A stretch of 64,000 nucleotides of DNA from Ehretia macrophylla. Lineage: Eukaryota; Streptophyta; Magnoliopsida; Boraginales; Ehretiaceae. The DNA lies in assembly GCA_037974665.1 (NCBI GenBank), contig CM075782.1, forward strand, positions 46,609,351 through 46,673,350, read 5' to 3'. The notes under the pieces are model-generated. The model made no database searches, was not told where the DNA came from, and was given only the letters and a program-made list of their open reading frames with translations. The position numbers and the translations under genes were made by a program. Of this stretch, positions 1 to 10,512 are shown in pieces; positions within the stretch are counted from its first letter, which is position 1, and every line of letters begins with the position of its first letter.

Positions 1-96
1 GTACCCCACGGTGACGAACTAGGCTGAATAAAACCTTTCTCAAGTAAACCCTATAGCTGAATTTTCAATTCTTGTAACTCAGGGGGGGAACATTCT
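1..96 (-). pseudogene. Start of reverse transcriptase, broken by homopolymer frameshift and stop
   Basis: Right after the PYRM motif that opens the gypsy RT domain, the frame meets a run of seven C on the coding strand (G run at 82-88), shifts, and terminates. Reading one frame over recovers the expected ELQELK-type RT continuation, so a single-base length change in this homopolymer is the likely cause. A second lesion follows: a TAG codon at 51-53 where the family normally has Gln. The rest of pol is outside the window. A sequencing error in the homopolymer could explain the first lesion but not the second. Confidence 0.7.
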
Positions 97-1998
97 ATAC
101 GGGGTTCTCGAGATAGGATTAGTTCCCGGCAACAGGTCAATCACAAATTCAATCTCCCTATCAGGTGGTAACCCAGGCAACTCTTCAGGGAAAACCCCCG
201 GAAACTCTTTTATAACAGGTACTTCATTCAATTTCAATTTATCTCCAGGCTGATTAATTAAATAAGCTAAATATGCATCATAGCCTTTACTCAACATTTT
301 AGTAGCTTTAATGGATGATATAATATGAGTCCCAATAGACTTTCGACTCCCAGTTACTTTAATAATAGGTTCGTTAGGTACTTCTAAAGTCAAAACTTTC
401 CTCCTACAGTCCAAACATGCATAATATCGCCCCAACCAATCCATCCCTAAGATAACCTCAAAGTCTCGAAATGGCATGATAATCAAATCAATAGGATACA
501 TGCAACCCTCAATGCAAATATTACAATCCTTACATACAGACTCCGTAACAAATTTAGTTCCCATAGGATTACCTACTTCAATCACATACGACAGTTTATC
601 AACTTTTAATGTAGCAGACTGTGCACATGCAGGTGTAATGAATGAATGTGTAGCCCCGGTGTCAATCAAAACTACTACCGGCTGACTATTAATAAGAAAA
701 GTACCTTCCACCACCACTGTAGTCTCTGGAAGCTCCTCCTGGTCAAGTGCAAATACTCGTGCCTGACCTCGTGGTACGGTAGTTGCTCCTGAAGCTCTAG
801 TCTGGGCACCCTGGCCTGAAGTCTGACCCTGACCAAATCTAAACTTGGAACAATCCCTAACTCTGTGCTGATCACTGCCACAACCTATGCAACGACCCAG
901 TTTCCTCCAACACTCAGCCTCTGTGTGACCCTTACGGTTGCAATGAGTACACTGGAGATTCTTCCTAGCAGCAGTTCCTCTTGTAGGGGCCCTATAAGTA
1001 GATGTGGCAGAACTACCCTGCTGAGATCTAGCAGTCATTGGTCGGGTCTGTGACTGTCCCTGTGGCTGGCTCTGAGCTGGTCTCGGCTGTGACTGTACCT
1101 GAACTGGTCCTGGATAACTCTGAGTCTGTCTAGGCTGCTGAGTCTGAACAGGCTGCTGATACTGCCTCTGATAACCTTGACTCTGAGACTGAAACTGACG
1201 TTTGCTTGATTGACTAGACTGAGCTAACACATCTGCCTTACGTTTCTCATACCTCGATGCAGCCCGAACTACTGCAGCATAGTTCGGATAATCTTGCGAA
1301 GACAAGTTAAGCATGATGTCACTCCTCAACCCTGTAATAAATCTCTGAATTTTCACATCCTCCGGCTGAACTAAAGCTGGCACATATTGAGATAGTCTCG
1401 TAAAGGTAGCCTCATACTGGTCTACAGTCATGTTCCCCTGTTTCAAAGCTATAAACTCATCCTGATGCCTCTCACGGGCTACAACCGATACATATTTATC
1501 TCGAAACTCACGAACAAAATCAGCCCATACGTGCTGAACCCTCTCAGCATCCCATTTTTCTCTAATAGTGCGCCACCAAGCCTCGGCATTACCCTCCATT
1601 AAAAATGCAGCACAGGTGATCTTTCTTTCATCGTCACACTCAAGTATCGCAGCAACTTTCTCGAATTTGCTCAGCCACAATTCTGCTTTCATATCATCAG
1701 GCTCACCATAAAAACTATAGGCTCCGTGATGCAGGAATTTATCAAATAAGTTACCTCCTGCAGTACCACTGCCCTCTGCTCTGGCAGTCTGATTACCTCT
1801 GCCGGCACCTGCTGTACCCTGCTGAACCACAAACTGTGCTATGGTATTCATCGCAGTAGCCATAGTAGCTAAAATCTGGGCAGTGCTCGGCTCCTGACCC
1901 TGCTGTACATTCCCGGCTGCCCCAGCATCCTGCCCCGGTACATTCTGTCTAGGAGCCTCCTCCGGCTCACCCCGTGGTCTACCCCGTCTCCTCATCAC
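79..1998 (-). CDS. Gag-protease polyprotein of a chromovirus (N-terminal part of gag-pol)
   Basis: This 639-codon open frame encodes the capsid and processing part of a Ty3/gypsy polyprotein. In order: a polar N-terminus (1-80), the retrotransposon gag domain (about 85-255, with the conserved WW pair near 141), a Gln/Ser-rich linker (260-330), two CCHC zinc knuckles (CTHCNRKGHTEAEC at 350-363 and CIGCGSDQHRVRDC at 370-383), an aspartic protease with active site DTGAT (446-450), the ILGMDWL flap-side motif (516-522), and the spacer leading into RT. Gag should form the cytoplasmic particle and the protease should mature it. The start at 1998 lies 290 bp from the primer-binding site, a normal leader. 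There are no internal stops, so this part looks young. The frame ends only because of the break described in the next entry. Confidence 0.9.
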   Translation of the reverse strand: MMRRRGRPRGEPEEAPRQNVPGQDAGAAGNVQQGQEPSTAQILATMATAMNTIAQFVVQQGTAGAGRGNQTARAEGSGTAGGNLFDKFLHHGAYSFYGEPDDMKAELWLSKFEKVAAILECDDERKITCAAFLMEGNAEAWWRTIREKWDAERVQHVWADFVREFRDKYVSVVARERHQDEFIALKQGNMTVDQYEATFTRLSQYVPALVQPEDVKIQRFITGLRSDIMLNLSSQDYPNYAAVVRAASRYEKRKADVLAQSSQSSKRQFQSQSQGYQRQYQQPVQTQQPRQTQSYPGPVQVQSQPRPAQSQPQGQSQTRPMTARSQQGSSATSTYRAPTRGTAARKNLQCTHCNRKGHTEAECWRKLGRCIGCGSDQHRVRDCSKFRFGQGQTSGQGAQTRASGATTVPRGQARVFALDQEELPETTVVVEGTFLINSQPVVVLIDTGATHSFITPACAQSATLKVDKLSYVIEVGNPMGTKFVTESVCKDCNICIEGCMYPIDLIIMPFRDFEVILGMDWLGRYYACLDCRRKVLTLEVPNEPIIKVTGSRKSIGTHIISSIKATKMLSKGYDAYLAYLINQPGDKLKLNEVPVIKEFPGVFPEELPGLPPDREIEFVIDLLPGTNPISRTPYRMFPP

Positions 1999-2287
1999 AA
2001 TGCTAGAAGAACATCATATTATAATAGGCAAATAAACTATGCAAGATAATTTACACATTGTTTTCAAACATTTTACTCACATAAGAACACATAAAACACT
2101 TAACAATATCCAATACTAACTTTTCATATTCTTATCATATTAAGTTTTGTCATTCCTTTTCATGCTAGCATGTCTTATATCTAAGTACTTAAACAACTAA
2201 ACACATACATATTCACAAAATTCACTTCCACATATAGACCTCTACCCACATGCCAAGGAATTTAACCCGGCTTCAAGCATTCTAGTA

Positions 2288-2299
2288 GCTCTTATACCA
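2288..2299 (-). promoter_or_regulatory. Primer-binding site (initiator tRNA-Met type)
   Basis: On the minus strand this reads TGGTATAAGAGC. It differs at one base from TGGTATCAGAGC, the plant retrotransposon site complementary to the 3' end of initiator tRNA-Met. It lies 7 bases inside the LTR end at 2307, where minus-strand cDNA synthesis would be primed. Confidence 0.75.
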
Positions 2300-2306
2300 C
2301 TTAAGG

Positions 2307-4769
2307 TGTAACGCCCCGAACCCAACCCCACGCTAATAGTTAGACTCGGACCCGTCACTCGGACAGAGTCTCCTCTGTACCAAGGACAAAACTGATACCT
2401 GTAAACATTCATTCAAGACATCTGAACTAAAAGCAACAACTTATCAACAATAACTCCAAAGCCAAAACACAATCACAAGGCCATCCGAGCCTTGGAGCAA
2501 CAATATTCTACTAAAGCACACAAGCATGCGAGATAATTTGGTTTTAGTCATAAGTAATTAAATACAATAAAATTCTAAGTTCCTTATGAAGATTAACAAA
2601 CACTCCAAGCATGCAAGGGAAATTAAAGTCTAGAATTCATTATTACAATCCAACAACTTTCTTTAACATCCTAGTACACATCTACTAGACATATATATAC
2701 AAGACTCCAAAGTCTCAAAATACATTAATAACAACAACTCCACGTAAGAACCACATAAAATCCACCTCAGCACACAAGATCACTGATTCTGATCTACTTG
2801 AACTTCTTCTTCTTCTCCTACTTCTAACAGCTGGGGATTCACCTCAGCTTCTCCTGAAACATTTCAAATGAGGAGTGAGCAACAAAGTTGCCCAGCGAGG
2901 GAGGTGATGCAGCATGCCAACGTGCAATATGATATGCAACACAAGTAAACATATATACAAGCCACATAAACTAACAAGACAATAAGTCAAACTATTAATC
3001 ACTTTAAAAAGGATACGGTTCCATTTCCAAGACTTCATCCACGAGCCACGATCCACGAGCATCACGAATATGCCGGCAAACCCCAAACACCACAATTGGG
3101 ATACTCCGGATGTATCCCGATCCTACGACCCTTTCTCCCGAGGTAGGTCCATGCCCAGCAGGTGAACCACGCCTCTGGGGTAGTGGAGTATGCCTCAGCG
3201 AGAAAGGGAATAGGCACCATGGTAGTCGAGGGAGCACGGCAAGCCCGATGCTGCCCGTGTTTCTCGACGCTACCATGTCTGATATAGGTTGCGCAACCCA
3301 AAACAAGTCACAAACAATCAATATATCACATAACACGTAAGAGGGACGACAAAGTAGGCCGCCCTCACATATATGCACGATAAAAGTTCATAAAAGCACA
3401 ATATTAACTAATAGATACCAAACGAAGCAATCAACACAATTAATTCCAATAATCTACTCAAATAACTTAAATACATCCTAAATATTCAATGCAAGGCATT
3501 ACTAACACACAACAAGTTCCAATTGCAACTAAAAAGGCTAAAAACTACTTTTCCCCTTTCTTTAACCGAGCTTTCTTTCTCCTAAGCATGGTTCGAGATT
3601 CCCAATCATACCCTAGTCTTTCTATATTCCTAATTAAGCTCAAAGGTACCCTTTAAAGTCACTAAAACTCATTTTTGAAGCAAAAGTTCAGGAAGGCCCC
3701 GAACGGGTTTGAACTATAGCCATACTAACCGAACCCCAATTTCGCGAAACGAAAGCACCAAAGGTGCTTCCTTAGCTCAAGGATACCCAAATCAATGCCC
3801 AAACTTGCCCGGATTGCCTAACGTGCAAAACCCCCTTTTTAAAGTAAGCTATTTATGCACTAAAGTTCAAATTCGAGTGATTCAACCTAACGTGGCTTTT
3901 CAATTACCTTCCCTAGGGTCTAGAGCACCTAATTGAGGCATCAATTCAAGTCAATTAACAATTTTTCTCAAAACCCTAGTTCTAGGCACTATTCATCATC
4001 TCTTTGATCAAATTCAACATTCAACCATTAAATTTATTATCAAACCTCAAAAGTTAGCTCTAGAGACATTAAATAACTCATAGGAAGCATTCATAACAAG
4101 TTATATAGCTATAAATGACAAATCAATAAAATTGAACATATGCACATAAACTTTAAAATCAAGAAAATGAGACTCCTTCACAATTTTTGAAGATGAAGAA
4201 GGTTGTTGAAGGTCCTAAGTTGCTCAAAATCCTCCCAAGATCAATCTAAGAGCCCAAAGTGCAAGATTGAAGAAGCAAAATTTCTCCTTTTTCCTCCTTG
4301 AAGTGGACGGCCAAATGGGGACATGGATGGAATTTTTGCAATTGTTTTTATGAGCTAATATGTTATGTGGCTTTTAATTTGATGAGTTAGTTGTTTTATA
4401 TGTTGTATATAATTAATATTCTAAGCTATGTAGTCTCAAATATTGATCAATTAAGGCTAATTGCAATTACAAATGCTTTTTAATTAATAACTAGCACTAT
4501 TCTAACGTAACACTATTCAAAGCTCACGGAAAATATTTTTCAAACGCATACTCCTAAGCTCGAAAGTTCAAAACGAAAATTTCTTGGTTCCTTTTAAATG
4601 TCGAGTGACCTAGGAAAAATTTAAAATTAAGCTTTCGAAACAGTCAAAAATATTATGAATAGTAACCCACAACAAAAACAATTAAACAAGAAAAATGATG
4701 CACGTAGAAATGCGCACATAAGTATGCAACGATTATAATAAATTTAGGGTGAAATTCTCGGGTGTCACA
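2307..4769 (-). repeat. 5' LTR of the left chromovirus, about 2.46 kb
   Basis: Bounded by TG at 2307 and CA at 4769 on the plus strand, with short inverted ends (TGTAAC.../...TGTCACA). The primer-binding site follows on the inner side. The LTR is long, as is usual for Tekay/Del elements. Short open frames inside it (for example 2844-3378 and 3709-3936) have no recognisable product and are treated as noncoding. The second LTR is not in the window, so insertion age cannot be estimated. Confidence 0.8.
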
Positions 4770-5405
4770 TTCTATCACCAAGTAAACCTTAAAAATCATG
4801 TTGCACACTGAATTCATCTGCATTTGTTATAAGCCATAGGGTCATATCCCGAGTTTCTGCCATTTCATACTAGAAGCTTGATTGGCAGACATTTCTGAAA
4901 CTTCTTATTACTGGTGTAATATGCTTTGCTTTGTGACTTTTCTATGTTTAACTATCGGATACATCCAACTTCATGTTTATGTTGAGCCAAAAAAGGTCTC
5001 TCTTTTGGAGGTGATTTCTCATGATCTAATTAACCACCAATTTGCTAATAACAGAGTTTTACATCTCAAGTAAAATGGCAGAAAAAGCTTGTCTTGCTCA
5101 TTCTACGCAGAAGAAGATAGTAGGCAAAGTGCTAGCGTTTGAGAATCGATGAAAAATATGTCTATTCCAAACAAATTCGCCTTGCACCTCTATAGCATTA
5201 CCTAAACCAACTAATACGTTTGAGAACCAATAGAGAAAACAAAACGAAAATACATTATTGCATTGTTGGATTACACTTAGACAAAATTAACTGATCGGAT
5301 GGAACATCCGTCAGTAATAATCCAACTAAATTTAAGAAATCACAACACTAGAAATACCTACATACACACAATCCATTACATCAATAAACTACATTACACA
5401 ACCTA
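4770..5405. other. Unassigned stretch between the chromovirus LTR and the GRF gene
   Basis: No domain, terminal repeat or long frame is recognisable. A 63-codon plus-strand frame at 4882-5073 has a hydrophobic middle but no known motif. The part adjoining 5406 is probably the 3' untranslated region of the minus-strand GRF gene. Confidence 0.5.
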
Positions 5406-5720
5406 TTAACCTATCAACAAAAACAACAACAAAAGAAACATAATCAATAATGCCATCTTCAACCTTTTTAGAGATTGTTGTTGTTTGCGCAACTCAGCCT
5501 CTTTCTTCTTCAAATCAGCTTCTTTTCTATTCAAGGACCTTAACAGACCGGGTATTAAATTTTTGCTACGATCACACATTGGCGGATCAACCCATTCAAA
5601 ATAGCCACATTCTCTAACAACACCATAATTCGAGCACCCAAAAAATCTTCTCCCCGTATTCGCGTCAGTCCAAGAAGTTTTCAACAATGCCGGAGTTCCA
5701 CAATAACATGATAAAGCCAT
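5406..5720 (-). CDS. Small GRF-type zinc finger protein with coiled coil and C-terminal membrane segment
   Basis: This complete 104-codon frame starts at ATG 5720. Residues 5-46 match the GRF zinc finger: CYCG at 5-8, then NTGRRFFGC (C29), C38 of ECGYFEWVD, and the terminal FEWVD. The four ligand cysteines C5, C7, C29 and C38 are all present. GRF fingers bind single-stranded nucleic acid in topoisomerase III, APE2 and NEIL3; the role of small plant versions is unknown. Residues 61-88 are a charged heptad-like coiled coil rich in K, E and Q, and residues 89-104 are a hydrophobic tail (MALLIMFLLLLFLLIG) that could anchor it in a membrane. The frame is intact, unlike everything nearby. The repeated terminal-like sequence upstream (6124-6240) suggests it may travel with a DNA transposon. 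It could be a genuine host gene or a transposon-borne copy. Confidence 0.7.
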   Translation of the reverse strand: MALSCYCGTPALLKTSWTDANTGRRFFGCSNYGVVRECGYFEWVDPPMCDRSKNLIPGLLRSLNRKEADLKKKEAELRKQQQSLKRLKMALLIMFLLLLFLLIG

Positions 5721-5786
5721 TTCGTCGAAGGTGAAGGATTTTCGAAGTGGGTTAAGGCTTTGCTGAAACGATAAATTGAATTAGCC

Positions 5787-5863
5787 GAAATTGATGTCAA
5801 GAAATTGATGTCGCGAAATTGTTGTCGCAAAATTCATATCGCCAAATTGATGTCGCGAAATTG
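5787..5863. repeat. 14-bp tandem repeat upstream of the GRF gene
   Basis: About 5.5 imperfect copies of a 14-base unit, GAAATTGATGTCGC, lie in the leader of the GRF frame 67 bp before its start codon. Copies differ by one to three bases. Confidence 0.75.
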
Positions 5864-6123
5864 GTTTTTAGAAATGGCTTAGGGGTTTGGGGAAAATGGG
5901 TTAGGATTTGAAGAAAAATGTGTTAGGGATTTGAAGGAAGAGAGGGATTTTGAAGAGAAAGAAATAGAAGTAGGGTGAAAGAGATTGATTTGGGGCTTCT
6001 GATATTTGAGAGAAATAGAGAGATTTGAAGATAAAATGACATTTTTGACCTTGCTAAAAAAGAAAATAAGCTATCACATGAGCTGCACGTGCAAAATCTG
6101 TTAAATTTGTAACAATTTTGACG

Positions 6124-6240
6124 ATAGGGACTAACGTCGTCACAAAAGTAAAGATAAGGGACTAAAATATCGCAATTCGTAAATGAGGGACTAAAATATC
6201 ATAAACTTCAAAGATAAGGGACCATTTTGGTCATTTACTC
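6124..6240. repeat. Short repeated 'GGGACTAAAATAT' block, possible transposon terminus
   Basis: Three consecutive imperfect copies of a module around AAGATAAGGGACTAAAATAT end in GGACCATTTTGGTCATTTAC, which contains an inverted core (GACCATTTTGGTC). Such blocks are familiar at the ends of nonautonomous plant DNA transposons, particularly Mutator-like ones. I could not find the matching inverted end on the other side of the GRF gene, so this is a suggestion only. Confidence 0.35.
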
Positions 6241-6896
6241 AAAAAAAATAAAAGTTTTTTATTTTTTTCAATAAAAAATTTAAAATTATCAATCTATTTT
6301 TAGTTAAAAAATTAGCCATCCTCACTGAAATTGCATTATATCTCCTATTGAGAAAAGATTCTAAATTAAACCATGCTTTCTAAGTCCCTCGTGTATATAT
6401 TTAGTTTTTGGGTCACTAGTCCATCATACATTAACGATGTAGTTTGTTATTAGTAATTTGAACTAACCATTTTGGATCAAACACAGAGATCCCAGCAATC
6501 ATTCCCGGGTCGGGGAGAACAAGCTTAGCCAGGTTTTAGAAGTCCACAAAACTAGAAAGAATAGAGCTTTTGATCCAAGAAGCCCATATGGACAACCCAT
6601 TTAATCCATACACAAAGGCCATTCTTATTCTTTTTCTTTTTCATTTTTTTTTTTATCAAGATGGTACTTCATATAATCATATGTAGTGGCAGACTCAGGA
6701 ATCGGGGGTCAAGACATGTACTATAATGATACAATAAATAATCAAGGGTTCGAATACACTCATTTATATATAAACTAATACATATTAAGTACATTTTAGC
6801 AATTAAAAAAATATATAAACATATAAAAAGAGAAAAAAAAAAGTAATTATAATCTATAGTATTATTTACTAGAAATATTGACGAGGAAAAATATAT
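6241..6896. other. Unassigned AT-rich stretch
   Basis: Simple A/T runs and no recognisable frame. A fragment around 6684-6730 (variable, GGCAGACTCAGGAAT-like) resembles a common dispersed plant repeat, but the family cannot be named. Confidence 0.4.
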
Positions 6897-7297
6897 ATAT
6901 TTTTTTGCTAAGTCAGCAAGATATTTTCATTCCATTTCTCAAAAACTAAATAGCAAATCCATATACAAGAAATCAAAGAAAGTTACACTAGATACTATAG
7001 CAACAGATAAAATGAATCAACCTGAAACTAAGCAAGAATTACATTAAGATTCCAAGTATCACAAAGGATTCTATTATGCCTATTGTTCTAGAATTTATCC
7101 TATATGTCATCTTGAACCTCACATCTTCAATGATTTTGTTGATAATATGTTCCTCACTAGCTGCATTGTTATTGAAAATTCTGTCATTTCTCTCATGCCA
7201 TAAAGACTCTCATATTATGCTGCCATTGAACTTGAGTGTAAGCATTTATAAAAAGTCGGTAACAAAATTCCAACTTGGGCTTCATTTGCCCAACTGA
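6897..7297 (-). pseudogene. 3' fragment of an L1-type LINE (zf-RVT/C-terminal ORF2 region)
   Basis: On the minus strand one frame reads SLWHERNDRIFNNN, then a stretch of the EEHIINKIIEDVRFKM type ending in a stop near 7050. This is the usual C-terminal part of plant L1 ORF2, downstream of the reverse transcriptase. It is preceded in the same frame by SWANEAQVGILL and interrupted by an in-frame stop between the two. The upstream catalytic region is absent, consistent with 5' truncation. The piece is separate from the RNase-H-bearing LINE to its right, because the two C-terminal parts do not continue into each other. Confidence 0.5.
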
Positions 7298-7550
7298 TTC
7301 TAAACTTGCCTCCTTAACCATTAAACTATATCACCATTTGTTGAGTGTAAGCCTTTACATACATAGCTATCAACGTAGGTCCGCCCTTGATCATATGTAA
7401 AAGACAAAAATGTACAAAGAATGGGCCCAAAAATAAAAAACCCATAGAAACATTACAGATAAATGGGCCAAGACAAGCCAGACAGAGCAACCCAAAAGGA
7501 AACACAGACTTTAGACCAAAATAAAATAAGTCGAATAGCAAATCAAACAA
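7298..7550. other. Unassigned spacer between two LINE fragments
   Basis: No recognisable motif. It ends at the poly-T tract 7551-7564, which is the reverse complement of the next LINE's poly-A tail. Confidence 0.4.
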
Positions 7551-8342
7551 TTTTTTTTTTTTTTGGTCAAGTAAATTATATTAATCGAATGAAAGAGGTA
7601 CAAATTTAGCTGATCCCAATTGGGTGTACATCCGAATTCAGAAGTTGATACAACCATGGTGGTATATTAGATAGCCAATCTATCGAGAGAGTATCATTGC
7701 ATTTTTCTTTCACGACCAAGTCACAAGGTTGGTTGGCAGATCTCCTAATGCAGTTGAACCTTATATTTGGGTTTCCTACCACAATCTTTTGAACATTCTC
7801 TAAAATGGCTCTCACTCTCCAATTGGGAGCAATACCTGGAGGGTTGATTGCGTTGATCACTGCCTGCGCATCACTCTCAATGGTGATGTTTGTGGGAGGA
7901 TAATCTCTTGCATAGATGCTGGCCATTCTAATAGCAAGGGCTTCTGTTTCCGCTGCTGAGGAGACATAGATATGAGAGGCTTGTCCTGCGACCAATGCAC
8001 TATTAGAACCACGACCAATGAAAGCTATGGCTGCAACACCTGGGCCTTTGGACGATGCATCAACATTGAACTTGAATTCCTGATGTTAGGGTGTGGACCA
8101 GTGTGACTGGGGGTCATGGGTGGTCTGGTGATTCACTGAGATGGTAGGGGATCTCTGGGTTGTTGCTCGAATGAACTCCGATTTGTAACATTGAGCTTGC
8201 GTAAGGGCAAAGTTAGCACCAACTGCTTTCCCCCAATGTTGGCCTTGTTCCTTTGCTTCCAAATTTCCCAACAGTGGAAAGCGACGATCGAGGTAGCTTC
8301 GACTTTACCATATCCAACAATGACACAATCTGGATGAACCAA
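7551..8342 (-). mobile_element. 5'-truncated LINE with C-terminal RNase H
   Basis: Minus-strand LINE 3' end with a poly-A tail (T run at 7551-7564) and about 0.8 kb of ORF2. Its right side ends abruptly at 8342, where the Athila LTR begins, so the Athila element was inserted into it. The missing 5' part is not seen beyond the other, truncated LTR at 16904. Confidence 0.7.
7606..8340 (-). pseudogene. LINE ORF2 C-terminus: RNase H domain, frameshifted
   Basis: The minus-strand frame carries a plant L1-type RNase H: FNVDAS (first Asp, near 8062), a Glu in AAETEALAIRMA, and the Asp of IESDAQAVINAI. It continues to WLSNIPPWLY and stops at 7606. RNase H would remove the RNA strand during target-primed reverse transcription. 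Upstream is the EIWKQRNKANI segment that links the zinc-finger part to RNase H. Lesions are a frameshift near 8240 (EIWKQRNKANI lies in another frame) and a TAA at 8083-8085. The RNase H core is otherwise readable. Fragments of this type are sometimes annotated as host RNase H-like genes; the poly-A tail argues for a LINE. Confidence 0.75.
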
Positions 8343-9745
8343 TGGTGTGCTGTCGTAGGCAACCAAAAATAAAACATGTACTCCAAAAAATATATGTAGT
8401 AGAGTGAGTAAGGATCATTCCCACAGAGAGCATCTAGTCTAATTTTATGTTACGTAAACAAGGTTGGGGGGGGGGGGTTGAGTATATAAAGAAAACTTAA
8501 GAAAAAATTATTAAAATTAAAAATATCGAATTTAATCAAGAAGATGAACCTTGGTCTAAGTCAACATCCACCATCGGAATCTTGTAACTGATCGTTGATG
8601 CAAGTATATATCAATTCAAACTTTAAATATTCACCGTTGAAATTATTTGCCTATCTCTCCTGAGTCATAGTTAATTAGAATACACGTAACCTAATTAACC
8701 CTAACCACTAAACAACCTCAGACACGTGCTAAATGTTTAATCTAGTAGCAACCTTAAGAATTAGAGGGATCGATGAAGCTAAACAACACAAGCACACGCG
8801 GTCGCATTTAATTTAGTTGAACGTTCTTCCTAAAATCTAATAATCTCTGACGTAGCAAATTATTAGATCTTAGTTGCTTTACAAATTAGAGGGATCAAAC
8901 AATTACGGATTTGATAACTAACTTAGCAATAGATTATAACGAATAATAAACTAGTTGGCCACCCTAGCAATTAAACGAAAGAATCATATAAATAAAACAG
9001 AAGAACATTCAATACTTAAAGTATAAATTGAACAATGAAAACTAATTAGATATCACAGTTTTCTTGATTCCGAGACTTCAATTTCCTTCAACCAAGAATT
9101 AAAGTTTAGCCACACAGAGCCATAAAGAAATTTCAAAGACTAAGAGGAGAGAAAGAGAGGAGGTCCAAATCTTATGATTTCTCCCCTTATTTAGAGTTTG
9201 TAAGCCTACAAAATCCCCTAAGATAATGGAATCCTAATCTAAATAGAATAAGAAAATATTAAAGGTAAAGTAAACTCCTAATATAACTAGGAAATCTTAA
9301 AACAACTAGAAAAGTTCTAATACAATTAGGATAGCCAAAATAGCTGGAACTTTCGTGCACCACCTCTTCTACCATCAACTAGAAGCTTCTAGATAGAGAA
9401 CATTCTAGAACGTTCAACAGCACAGATGTAGCAACTTCACATCCAATTTCGGCTTTGATGCAACCTTTATTTCTCAAAACTCAAAACATAAAAGTTGTAG
9501 ATCTTCTTGACTTTCCAGAACATATTGAATTGCCTCAATTGGAGCTCAGATGAGAGAGTTATGCCCTAAAATCGTAACAGTATTGGAGCTATCCAGAATT
9601 GCGCGTTTTTAGCTTCGTTTTGCTCATAACACCTCCATTTGCATCCTAAATCAAAATATAAAAATAATGAATACTTTTTGGCATCAAATAAGTGTAAAAG
9701 ATTAAACATTAATGGAAAGAAATATGACATTTTGCATTCTTATCA
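8343..9745 (-). repeat. 3' LTR of the Athila-type element, full length (1403 bp)
   Basis: The element-sense start is TGATAAGAATGC at 9745, directly after the polypurine tract, and the end is GCACACCA at 8343. It aligns with the other LTR over 8343-about 9200. A run of 12-13 G near 8466-8478 lies in the half adjoining the LTR end. The TATA-like stretch retained in the other LTR is altered here (TCTAAATAAG on the minus strand instead of TATAAATAAG). Confidence 0.85.
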
Positions 9746-9748
9746 AAT

Positions 9749-9760
9749 TCCCCCATACTT
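9749..9760 (-). promoter_or_regulatory. Polypurine tract of the Athila-type element
   Basis: The minus strand reads AAGTATGGGGGAA immediately before the LTR start TGATAAG. This is the expected plus-strand priming site, and it fixes the inner boundary of the 3' LTR. Confidence 0.7.
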
Positions 9761-10096
9761 AACCTTTGCTCGTCCTCGGACAAAACTCAAATTTTCAAAA
9801 ATACCAAAGTTGCAATGCCATCAACAAAGAACAACCAAGCTCTTCAAAACTCATAACATATCATGAACAAACATTCTTAACCAACTTATAATTACTTAGA
9901 GACTCCATTGAACAAAATTCATCACCAATGGGGGTCTCTAAAACACTGTTTGATAGTTTTTGGCAAAATCATGACATCACTCAAGCTTTGAGTCTCCAAA
10001 ATAGCACATAGTCTCCATTTTCTTCAACAAATTTGTTAAAGAAAATGGAGACTATACAATAAGACAAAAACGAGTCTCCAAAAAAAACAATGTCAG

Positions 10097-10122
10097 ATCT
10101 GACGATGTCAGATCAGATCTGA
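10097..10122. repeat. Overlapping TCAGATCTGA palindromes
   Basis: The stretch contains GTCAGATCTGAC, then a second copy of GTCAGATC and AGATCTGA separated by a few bases. It is a short cluster of perfect 10-12 bp palindromes in otherwise A-rich sequence, just before the G-rich tract. Confidence 0.6.
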
Positions 10123-10249
10123 AAAAAAAAGTACAAAAAAAGAGCACAAACAGCAACAAAAAAATTTAACAAATAGCAAAAAAATTACAAAACAATTTTT
10201 TTTTCAACAAACAACAAAAAAAAAATAAACACAGAAAAAAAAACCCATG

Positions 10250-10512
10250 TGGTGGTGGTTTCGCCAGTGGTGGGGTGGCAACGGAGAAGTGGGTGGGGGG
10301 TGGGATGCAGCGTAGAAGAGGGTAGGGGGTGGGATGTAGCGGGGAAGATGGGGGGTGGGGTACAGCGAGGAAGGGAAAAGGAAAGTGAGAGGGTGGGTGG
10401 GTGCGTGGGGAGAGGGTGCAGTAGGGTGCAACGGATGAAAAGGAAAGAGAAAGATGGGGGGTGGGTGCGTTGGAGAGGGGAATGCAGTGGGGAAAGAGGT
10501 AGTTGCCAGTAG
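10250..10512. repeat. G-rich degenerate tandem repeat (about 30-bp unit)
   Basis: The plus strand carries many GGG/GGGG runs within imperfect units of the form GGGGGGTGGGATGCAGCG followed by GAAGA-like spacers, most regular at 10280-10375. Open frames on both strands here (up to 119 codons) consist of low-complexity Pro/His/Ser or Gly/Arg and are not taken as genes. The G-runs meet the usual pattern for G-quadruplexes. Confidence 0.65.

Larger units (their letters stand above)
1..4769 (-). mobile_element. Ty3/gypsy chromovirus (Tekay/Del-like), 5' portion, cut by window edge
   Basis: The element runs right to left: 5' LTR (2307-4769), primer-binding site (2288-2299), gag-protease frame from 1998, then the first residues of reverse transcriptase at the left edge. 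The LTR reads TGTGACACCC at its start and GGCGTTACA at its end, in the style of plant chromovirus LTRs. The remaining pol (RT, RNase H, integrase with chromodomain), the PPT and the 3' LTR lie outside the window. The 5 bases to the right of the LTR (TTCTA, 4770-4774) would be one target-site duplication; its partner is not visible. Lineage assignment rests on gag, the double zinc knuckle and the iMet-type primer site. Confidence 0.85.

Noticed and set aside
2844-3378. Overlapping minus-strand frames of 79-124 codons in the chromovirus LTR
   Set aside because: They overlap one another in several frames, match no domain and lie within an LTR defined by its ends and primer site.
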